Positions 56,320-64,000 of a stretch of DNA of 64,000 nt are shown in pieces. Positions within the stretch are counted from its first letter, which is position 1. Every line of letters begins with the position of its first letter. The stretch comes from Ilex aquifolium (lineage: Eukaryota; Streptophyta; Magnoliopsida; Aquifoliales; Aquifoliaceae): assembly GCA_951799425.1 (NCBI GenBank), contig OX637393.1, positions 21,431,744 through 21,495,743 on the forward strand, in the 5' to 3' direction. Both the position numbers and the translations under genes were made by a program. The notes under the pieces are model-generated. The model saw only the letters and a program-made list of their open reading frames with translations. It made no database searches and was not told the DNA's origin.

Positions 56320-56452
56320 CTTCGAATATAAAAAAGTTCAAAACATAAAAGTTGTATATCTGGATGTCTGCTATATTGTGTCAAAATTTCAGCTCAATCC
56401 AATGGTTGGATCAAAAGTTATGCCGATTCTACGAAAAGTGGTCCGGAGCAAA
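56320..56452 (+). promoter_or_regulatory. Conserved U3 module in D 5' LTR
   Basis: It contains CTGGATGTCTGCTATATTGTG, AAAATTTCAGCTCAATCCAA and GGATCAAAAGTTATGCC, with a small palindrome ATCCAATGGTTGGAT. It is homologous to modules in H1, J and G, and in reverse orientation to A and S. Confidence 0.72.
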
Positions 56453-56457
56453 AAACA

Positions 56458-56553
56458 GTACCGGTACACAGTACCGGTACTATACAGTTCCGGTACTGCG
56501 TACCGGTACTTCGACTCTAGAAGGTTTAGAGTACCGGTACACAGTACCGGTAC
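56458..56553. promoter_or_regulatory. GTACCGGTAC palindrome array in D 5' LTR
   Basis: Six copies, five perfect, with ACA spacers between pairs (56458-56480 and 56531-56553). The copy in the 3' LTR is at 61566-61661. Confidence 0.78.
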
Positions 56554-57886
56554 GCTCCCAGAACACCCGAGAACACCTGCAAACTCTTCTCCACTTGCTT
56601 GGGGGTCCCACCATTGATTCTCCCACTTATTCCCCATCATTCTCTTACACATCTACATGCCTCCCCTACACACTTGAAGACATTTGGAAGGCTTGGGCAT
56701 TAAGGGAACAGAGAGAGAAGGGGGCTGCCAAGTGGGTTGCAGGCTAGCTCTTCCTTAGCCTGTCAAGAGCCATAACTCAACCTCCCATTGATGGGAGGCC
56801 TGTACACAGCTAGGGGGGACCACCATGCACGAAAATTGAAGGCTAACTCTCCAATATATTCAGCATTTACACATTGTATTGAGGTGGCTACCTAAGCTTA
56901 GATAGTTTTAGTGAAGAAGATGATGAATAGTAAAAAGCTTATGTTCTTGCATTTTCCTTTCCATTTTCGTTCCTGTAAGCTTTAATCTTCTTGTAATCTT
57001 TATTTCTTGCATTGTAATCTCCTCTATTTCAAGTCTATTCCAAGTTTAATCACATGTTCTAGATTCCACCATTGTTGTATTAAGTTTTTCTTCATTTCAA
57101 GCTTAAAATGGGTATTTCATATTTGTCTTCTTAGTTTACGTTTTCTTGTATTAGTTCAAGTTTCATGCTCCATTTCATTATGTCCATTTACATTATGCTT
57201 GTCTTTCCATTATGCATGACTAGCTAGATTTTTAAGTTGGTTAATCCAAGGGAGAATTCCACTTGGGTATGCCATTCCAACTCTCTTTCATTCCTTCTCT
57301 CGGTGTATGATGGCTCGATTTGACTGGGTTGGGGTGAGGATATGGTTGTGAGTTCTTGATACACCGTAGGCATCGTCACGGGGTATGCTTGAATCCTCAC
57401 CTCCATTTTAGTCCCGAGCTTCCCACGAATCAATCGTACTTCTAAGCACCATTGGAGGAAGGCTTTGAGTTGGCTTGGCATTCCCATTGGAGTGAACCTT
57501 TGTGATTAGGCAACAATTGTTTTCTTGCATTTTCATTCAAAAACTTCACTCACAAAACACAAACAAAAGATTTTTCATTTTTTTTTTACCTTTTGCAAAA
57601 TCACTTTCACACACTCGAACTTTCCTTCCCTGAGGAGACGACCTTGGAATACTTTTCCAAGTAAAACACCGACACACAAAAGACTCTTTGCGATTGGGGA
57701 GCACTTTTGTTCACACACACACATTTCATTTCATACATTTTGTTCATTCCATCCTCCATTCCGTTGTTGCCTAATCTTTTGCATCACCCCGAGGGAGAGT
57801 GACACTCCCTTAGTCCTATAAGCCATACACACATTGAGGGATGATGTTAGGAGGTTAGGAACAACAACGTTTTTCTTTAATCATTT

Positions 57887-57904
57887 TGGCGCCGTTGCCG
57901 GGGA
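57887..57904 (+). other. Primer binding site of D (Asp tRNA)
   Basis: TGGCGCCGTTGCCGGGGA, three bases after the LTR end. Confidence 0.93.
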
Positions 57905-58014
57905 AGGTTAAGCGTCGAGTTCAAAGGTGATTTTGGGACGGCATAGGTAAGTCTCATGATTTTCATCACGGGCCAAGGTATGTCGTTTCTTTTGTAAATA
58001 TTTTGTTTTAGTTT

Positions 58015-58820
58015 GTGTTTTGTATTATGTCTTATAATTTTTATGAAAATGTATATAATGCCCCATATTATGAAAATGTGTGTGAGATTTGTGATGACTA
58101 TGGGCACATTACTAGTGAGTGCCCAAGAATGGCCTCTTATTTTGAAAACGTTTGCGAGATTTGTGGTAAGTATGGACACATCACTAACGAGTGCCCAACA
58201 AATGCCCCTTATTTTGAAAACATTTGCGAAATTTGTGGCGAGTATGGACACCTCACTAGTGAATGCACAATAAATTATCCGGTTCAAGACTTTGCTTGTG
58301 AAGGTTCAAATTCATATTTGGCCTCCGAATTTTTTACCCCAACCATTATGATACACCGAGTTATTCGAGTTATGGTTGGGAGAATGAACCTTGTAATTTT
58401 TCATCCAATCTCACACCACCAAATGAATTTTCCCAATATCCAACATACGAGAACTCAACCGAAGAAGAATTGGAAAATACGTTTTACGAGTTTATGCGAT
58501 ACCAAATGGAATTCAATGCCCAAATAACCCAACAACTTGATACATTGACTAATGCTATTATTGCTATGGATGAAGCACAACATTTGGAGCTTAGTCAATG
58601 TATTGAGGTTGATCATCCCAATGAAATGCCTATTGATGTTGAATCTCCCACCACTCTTGTTTGTGAAAAATTTAATGAAGTTATTATCGCACAAGAGGCT
58701 AATGAGCCCAAGGTCATTTTTCCATATATGAGTGATGTTGAGATTCACATTTCTCAACTTGGGAAGGGCATTGAAAATGAGTTTTTTTTTTTTTTTGATC
58801 AAACATTGAAAATGAGTTAA
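58015..58820 (+). pseudogene. D mini-Gag: triple zinc-knuckle gene
   Basis: It starts MFCIMSYNFYENVYNAPYYENV. Three CCHC knuckles follow (CEICDDYGHITSEC, CEICGKYGHITNEC, CEICGEYGHLTSEC), then a linker and FYEFMRYQMEFNAQITQQLDTLTNAI and a tail with SPTTLVCEKFNEVI. It is the same gene as in G (22515-23295). The knuckle spacing shows that a 66-bp unit was tandemly duplicated. No capsid domain. It would bind element RNA if expressed; this is inference. Broken, about one break. Confidence 0.72.
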
Positions 58821-59377
58821 GTGTAGAAAATTTTAAGGAGAAATTGTTTACTCCATTGTTGGGATTGCATAAACTTGTCTACACTTCTATTTGGTTGAGA
58901 TTTTTGACTTCTTATCCTTTGTATTGTTGGATAGATTGGAGTGAAAGGGCATTTATACAACAAAAAAAATTTAAAATCAAAAAAATCAATGGGCGCAAGC
59001 TCATATCCGAATTGAAACCGGATTGACATGAGCCCTTTCTATTTTGTTTCCATGTACATAGTAGTTAGATTTCTTTTAATTATCATATTTTCCTTTTCTT
59101 AATGTTGTAGTATAGTGGTGAGTATTGTTATATTTTTATTTTGTTAATGTTGTAGTGTAGAAGTTGTTTACCTCTCCGTAATTTGGACTCATTTCATTTT
59201 GAGCATCATAGTAGAAAATCTCATTCCATATCACGTGCGAGTTTAAATTGGGGGGTGTAAATAAACTTGTTTTTTTTTCCTTTAATTTTTATATCAAAAA
59301 GAAGAAAAAGAAAGAAAAAAAAAGGGGGTATTTCATTTCCCAAGTTACTTTCATTTTTCTCATTGCATGATTCCTTG
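58821..59377 (+). other. D spacer after the mini-Gag gene
   Basis: It ends the coding-like part (ISELKPD, as in B) near 59026. Sequence after that is AT-rich, with a further purine tract TTTAAATTGGGGGGTG at 59241-59256 and an AAAG-rich tract at 59295-59330. No gene recognised. Confidence 0.6.
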
Positions 59378-59414
59378 TGCATTGAGGACAATGCATGGTT
59401 TAAGTTTGGGGGTG
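59378..59414 (+). other. Internal hairpin plus polypurine-like tract, D
   Basis: TGCATTG-AGGA-CAATGCA (7-bp stem), then TGGTTTAAGTTTGGGGGTG. It parallels the terminal hairpin and tract of the same element. Confidence 0.68.
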
Positions 59415-60922
59415 AGGTGCACCATTCACATGTTCCACCATTTTTTGTATAGAATAATGGAAAATGTGAAAATTTTGAAAATTTTGGTTCCAATATTGAA
59501 CTATATTCCCTTATCCTAATGGTTATGTGATTTGTGATTGCTTGATCTTCATTTTGAACTTTGAATACATGAGCACATTATAGAAATTTATCCTATTGCT
59601 AAGAGTATCACATACTTGTTTGCTTTTGAACTCAACCATAAGTGCACCATGAACTTGTAATTTTTACAATTTACGGATTGAGTTCACATTTAGTGCTTGA
59701 CATGAATAGTGGAGATGAGTAAGGACCCATGAGAGCTTTAGTGCCAATTCTTTTTGGAGGGAACTTACATTTACTCAAGGAACAATTCTTAATTTTCAAA
59801 TTTGTTCAATAGTCTCATTATGCTTGTTTTGGTTAGGTGTGTTTGGGTAGTTAATTGACTTTGTCTTGATATGTACAATGCTCTCCCATGCCTATCTAGA
59901 AATGATCTTAGGCCATCTTTGAAATGCTTTGAGTCTTTGCCTTTTTCTTGTGAAAAAATTTATCCCTAGTGCCGTGATTGAGCCTTATGTGAATTCGTTT
60001 CTATGCCACACATGTAACCAAGCCATTGAAAATGATAAATATCTACCTTACCTTGGTTGTTCCTAGTGTTGAGTATGAGTGATCATAAAAGAGAAGGAAG
60101 TATGGTGTGGAAACTCAAACAAAAGGGATGAATGATGTTGGAACTCAAAGAGTTCAATGAAAAAAAAAATGAAAATCCAAGAAAAGGAAGAAAAGGGGTG
60201 GAAGAAGAAAAGAATAATCAAAAGAAAAGGAAAATGTTAAGGAAAAGAAAGAAAAGAAACAAAGAGTGTGGTGATGGTGTTAGCCTAGAAATTCCATAAA
60301 AGGGAGATCTTTTTGAAATAAAGGTCATTCACTCAGAACAACCCTCTTTGTTATCCTATATCCTTCGTTTCCCTTACCTTAATATCACCCCAAGGCCTCA
60401 ATACAACCCTTGAAATTCCTAAATGATCTAGAGAAGCATGGGGATGCATACTTTTAAAAGAACAAGAGAAGTTGATTTTGCTATCTAATGCCCTAGCATT
60501 CCTTTCATGAGATTATGCCAAGGTTGTTTCATTTTTATGCATGAACTTCATTTTTGGATTATATGTGAGCTTATTTTGTTTTGAGCACAAGATTTCATCT
60601 CACATATACACATGGAGAGCATGCCAAGATAACTAGAGTGTGATTCATTGTGAGAGACACCATTGGTGAGTTTGCATCGAAGCTTAATTTGGATAGCCAA
60701 AGTGAATGTGAATTCCATTGTGTAAATGTTTAAATTACATGTTCATTGCACTCACACACGAGTTTGAAAATGAATGTGTATGTGAATACTCTAGAATAGC
60801 ATTTAAGGCTATGATGTGTTTCATGTGTTTTTAGTTCGGGTGTTTCGGAGCAAGTTGTTTTTGACATCCCATTGCTAGTTAAGATAAGAGAATATGCTTT
60901 AATATTGGATACTAAGAAAAGA
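59415..60922 (+). other. D 3' non-coding region
   Basis: It aligns with H1 at 1-377 and 8203-9141. It includes GATCTTAGGCCATC near 59905 and a purine-rich AG tract at 60160-60260. No gene recognised. Confidence 0.75.
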
Positions 60923-61020
60923 AGTTTGTAGGTACCTTCACTGAAAACTTTCACGAGACAAAACTCGTCCACTAGGGATCACCTAGGGGTTTAAAGGCTT
61001 GTTGCATGTGCTAAATGCAA
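60923..61020 (+). other. Conserved 3' hairpin block, D copy
   Basis: CGAGACAAAACTCG and CTAGGGATCACCTAG, followed by GGCTTGTTGCATGTGC, as in H1 and B. Confidence 0.72.
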
Positions 61021-61070
61021 TTGCGGAATTAGTATATGTTTTATTTTGTTTGCATTCTTTTTACATTTTG

Positions 61071-61106
61071 TTTGCTAGGGACTAGCAAAACTTAAGTTGG
61101 GGGGTG
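61071..61106 (+). other. GGA-loop hairpin and polypurine tract, D
   Basis: TTTGCTAG-GGA-CTAGCAAA, then CTTAAGTTGGGGGGTG abutting the 3' LTR. Confidence 0.85.
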
Positions 61107-62991
61107 TGATCAGCACAAAATATTGTATATTTGAAGGCCTCATTACATGCATTTTAACTCAACTTTTGCACCTAAGTACTTAGAGTTAGCCGATTTTATG
61201 AATAATGTTGAATTTTCGTTGTTGCAAGTTTTTATAGCTTAAATGATTGATTTTAGGACCTTGCAACTATGATGGATGTGTGGTGAGGGCATGGACACAT
61301 TACATGAAGATTTGGAGGCTTAAAAGTGAAGAAATCAAGGAGGTATTGGTGTTTGGGAACAAAAGCACCAGCAGCCACACCATCTGGAAACAGAGCCTCG
61401 GTTTTCCTCCATTTTTCACATGATCCACTTCGAATATGAAAAAGTTCAAAACATGAAAGTTGTAGACCTGGATGTATTATGTATTGTGTCAAAATTTCAG
61501 CTCAATCCAATGGTTGGATCAAAAGTTATGCCGATTCTACGAAAAGTGGTCCGGAGCAAAAAACAGTACCGGTACACAGTACCGGTATTATACAGTTCCG
61601 GTACTGCGTACCGGTACTTCGACTCCAGAAGGTTTAGAGTACCGGTACACAGTACCGGTACGCTCCCAGAACACCCGAGAACACCTGCAAACTCTTCTCC
61701 ACTTGCTTGGGGGTCCCACCATTGATTCTCCCACTTGTTCTCCATCATTCTCTTACACATCTACATGCCTCCCCTACACACTTGAAGACATTTGGAAGGC
61801 TTGGGCATTAAGGGAAGAGAGAGAGAAGGGGGCTGCCATGTGGGTTGCAGGCTAGCTCTTCCTTAGCCTGTCAAGAGTCATAACTCAGCCTCCCATTGAT
61901 GGGAGGCCTGCACACAGCTAGGGGGGACCATCATGCACGAAAATTGAAGGCTAACTCTCCAATATATTCAGCATTTACACATTGTATTGAGGTGGCTACC
62001 TAAGCTTAGATAGTTTTAGTGAAGAAGATGATGAATAGTAGAAAGCTTATGTTCTTGCATTTTCCTTTCCATTTTCGTTCCTGTAAGCTTTAATCTTCTT
62101 GTAATCTTTATTTCTTGCATTGTAATCTCCTCTATTTCAAGTCTATTCCAAGTTTAATCACATGTTCTAGATTCCACCATTGTTGTATTAAGTTTTTCTT
62201 CATTTCAAGCTTAAAATGGGTATTTCATATTTGTCTTCTTAGTTTACGTTTTCTTGTATTAGTTCAAGTTTCATGCTCCATTTCATTATGTCCATTTACA
62301 TTATGCTTGTCTTTCCTTTATGCATGACTAGCTAGATTTTTAAGTTGGTTAATCCAAGGGAGAATTCCACTTGGGTATGCCATTCCAACTCTCTTTCATT
62401 CCTTCTCTCGGTGTATGATGGCTCGGTTTGACTGGATTGGGGTGAGGACATGGTTGTGAGTTCTTGATACACCGTAGGCATCGTCACGGGGTATGCTTGA
62501 ATCCTCACCGCCATTTTAGTCCCGAGCTTCCCACGAATCAATCGTACTTCTAAGCACCATTGGAGGAAGGCTTTGAGTTGGCTTGGCATTCCCATTGGAG
62601 TGAACCTTTGTGATTAGGCAACAATTGTTTTCTTGTATTTTCATTCAAAAACTTCACTCACAAAACACAAACAAAAGATTTTTCATTTTTTTTTTAACTT
62701 TTGCAAAATCACTTTCACACACTCGAACATTCCTTCCCTGAGGAGACGACCTTGGAATACTTTTCCAAGTAAAACACCGACACACAAAAGACTCTTTGCG
62801 ATTGGGGAGCACTTTTGTTCACACACACACATTTCATTTCATACATTTTGTTCATTCCATCCTCCATTCCGTTGTTGCCTAATCTTTTGCATCACCCCGA
62901 GGGAGAGTGACACTCCCTTAGTCCTATAAGCCATACACACATTGAGGGATGATGTTAGGAGGTTAGGAACAACAACGTTTTTCTTCAATCA
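61107..62991 (+). repeat. D 3' LTR
   Basis: 1885 bp, from TGATCAGCACAAAATATTG to CTTCAATCA. Conserved module at about 61427-61556, palindromes at 61566-61661. Followed by TTCAT. Confidence 0.92.
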
Positions 62992-64000
62992 TTCATCCTA
63001 GTCTCATTCTGTGCTATATACTTGGAAAGCAAATCCTCCAAATTCGACTTCTTTTCCTGCTGTGGTGGAGCTTGATTTTGAAAGCCAGGTGGGTAAGATT
63101 GTCTTGGAGCAGAGGTTTGGGCTTGATTATTGTTCCAAGAAAAACTCGGATGATTCCTCCAACCAGGGTTATAATTGTTGGAATTGTTACTATATTGCTG
63201 CCTGTTGTGGTTACCAATGTATTGTACCGACTCTGGATTAATTGCACATTGATCACTCGGATGGTTCCCTGCACACAATTCACAAACAACTTCCACATTC
63301 TGAATATGTTGCACTGCTAGAGCATCAATCTTCTTTGACAACGTAGCAACCTGTGCAGTAACTACATCAACTTCATAAATCCCTGCTACCTTTGGCTGAT
63401 TGATCCTTGTAGAAGGCCACTGATAATTGTTGGCAGCCATCGTCTCCAATAACTCGTATGCTTCATCGAAAATTTTCCCCATTAATGCCCCACCTGCAGC
63501 TGCATCGATATTGGTTCGGGTAGCACTAAACAACCCATTGTAGAACGTTTGAACTTGCAACCAATTAGGAATACCATGGTGAGGGCATTTTCGGAGTAAG
63601 TCTTTGAAACGCTCCCAAGCTTCATAGAGAGTCTCAGAATCATGTTGTGCAAATGCAGTGATGTTGTTCCTCATCCTTGCAGTTTTAGCTGGTGGAAAGA
63701 ATTTAGCTAAGAATTTTTGAGCTAAATCTGACCACGTAGTAATAGAATCCGGTGACAAAGAATGCAACCAATTCTTCGCCTTTTCACGAAGTGAGAAAGG
63801 GAAAAGTCAGAGTCTAATTGCATCTTCAGAAACCCCATTGTAACGGAATGTGTCGCATATCTCCATAAAACTCATCAAATTATCGTTTGGGTCATCGGTA
63901 GGCAAACCCCCAAACTGCACTGAATTCTGAATCATTTGAATGGTACCCGGCTTGATCTCGAAATTATTTGCTTGAATTGCGGGTCTTCGAATGCTCGATT
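62992..64000 (-). pseudogene. gag: E gag (runs off the right edge)
   Basis: The element strand encodes a capsid part with MSFMEICDTFRYNGVSEDAI, FSLREKAKNWLHSL, FLAKFFPPAKTARMRNNIT, YEAWERFKDLLRKCPHHGIP and FYNGLFSATRTNIDAAAGG. The knuckle CELCAGNHPSDQC, a Q/N-rich linker and KKSNLEDLLSKYIAQNE follow. It is an Athila-type Gag, more diverged from B and C than those are from each other. D is inserted at its end. Broken. Confidence 0.83.

Larger units (their letters stand above)
55999..57883 (+). repeat. D 5' LTR
   Basis: TGATGAGCACAAAATATTG to CTTTAATCA. Conserved module at about 56320-56452, palindrome array at 56458-56553, candidate TATA AATATATTCAGC at about 56852. A 3' copy is at 61107-62991. 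Confidence 0.92.
55999..62991 (+). mobile_element. D: complete non-autonomous Athila-like element
   Basis: 6993 bp with two LTRs of 1885 bp each and target duplication TTCAT (55994-55998 and 62992-62996). It holds an Asp-tRNA primer site, a small zinc-knuckle gene, an internal hairpin and purine tract, the conserved 3' hairpin block and a polypurine tract. No protease, reverse transcriptase, RNase H or integrase is present. LTRs differ by about 1-2 percent by eye. All signals for replication look whole; the small gene has about one break. Confidence 0.93.
47149..64000 (-). mobile_element. E: Athila-type LTR element, split by D
   Basis: Minus-strand element running off the right edge. Parts: 3' LTR (47149-48479), polypurine tract, ORF after pol (49829-50833), pol (51874-55956) and gag (62992-64000). 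Non-autonomous D is inserted between gag and protease with target duplication TTCAT. The primer site and 5' LTR are outside the window. E is broken, with several breaks besides the insertion. Age cannot be judged from one LTR; it predates D. Confidence 0.9.

Noticed and set aside
14873-57904. Asp tRNA-like and Met tRNA-like strings as tRNA genes
   Set aside because: Only 12-18 bases matching tRNA 3' ends are present, each just inside an LTR. They are primer binding sites.

Overview
The window is repeat DNA from a plant nuclear genome, probably a eudicot with a large genome. No host gene, tRNA gene or rRNA gene was recognised. Nearly all 64 kb can be assigned to LTR retrotransposons stacked inside one another. 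Two Ty3/gypsy lineages are visible. One is a Tekay/Del-type chromovirus (initiator-Met tRNA primer site, chromodomain after integrase). The other is a set of Athila-type elements (Asp tRNA primer site TGGCGCCGTTGCC, long LTRs, an extra gene after pol), together with short non-autonomous relatives that keep only a small zinc-knuckle gene. Letters are my own: A, B, C, D, E, G, H1, H2, I, J, K, L, M, S.

Layout. 1-13611 is the 3' part of H1 (non-autonomous, +), which contains chromovirus A (378-8202, TSD GAATT) and, inside the H1 LTR, solo LTR S (10453-12805, minus, TSD AGTTT). H1 sits in the 5' LTR of B (13612-22514, +, Athila-type). B sits in G (22515-25268, minus, non-autonomous), and G sits in an LTR called H2 (25269-26202 and 40427-40649). 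The same H2 LTR carries C (26203-40426, minus, Athila-type, 14.2 kb, LTRs of 1897 bp, TSD ATACT). 40650-44182 is a mosaic of fragments (I, M) with solo LTR J (41379-43134, TSD GACCT). 44183-47148 is LTR L, split by solo LTR K (44786-46535, TSD CATAC). 47149-64000 is Athila-type E (minus, runs off the right edge), split by non-autonomous D (55999-62991, +, TSD TTCAT). LTR pairs of A, C and D differ by roughly 1-2 percent by eye. At a commonly assumed plant rate near 1.3e-8 per site per year this means insertions under about one million years old.

How the parts work together. Athila-type elements here show gag, protease-RT-RNase H-integrase and a downstream ORF of the putative plant transposon protein family. 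B and C also have a small basic Cys-rich ORF, resembling as I remember them the nucleic-acid-binding proteins of carlaviruses. D, G and H1 keep the LTRs, primer site, 3' hairpin block and polypurine tract of such elements, so they could be copied only with enzymes supplied in trans.

The most unusual signal is regulatory. LTRs of all families carry an array of short perfect palindromes just upstream of the TATA box, with four different cores (TTCGAA, ACCGGT, TTCCGGAA, AGCGCT). The cores do not follow the element phylogeny: the same LTR family can carry different cores, and different families can carry the same core. In C and E the same array is repeated inside the element, upstream of the ORF after pol, and in C it is followed by a TATA box. 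A conserved module of about 110 bp next to many arrays is shared by chromovirus and Athila-type LTRs in opposite orientations. A hairpin with a GGA-type loop precedes every polypurine tract.
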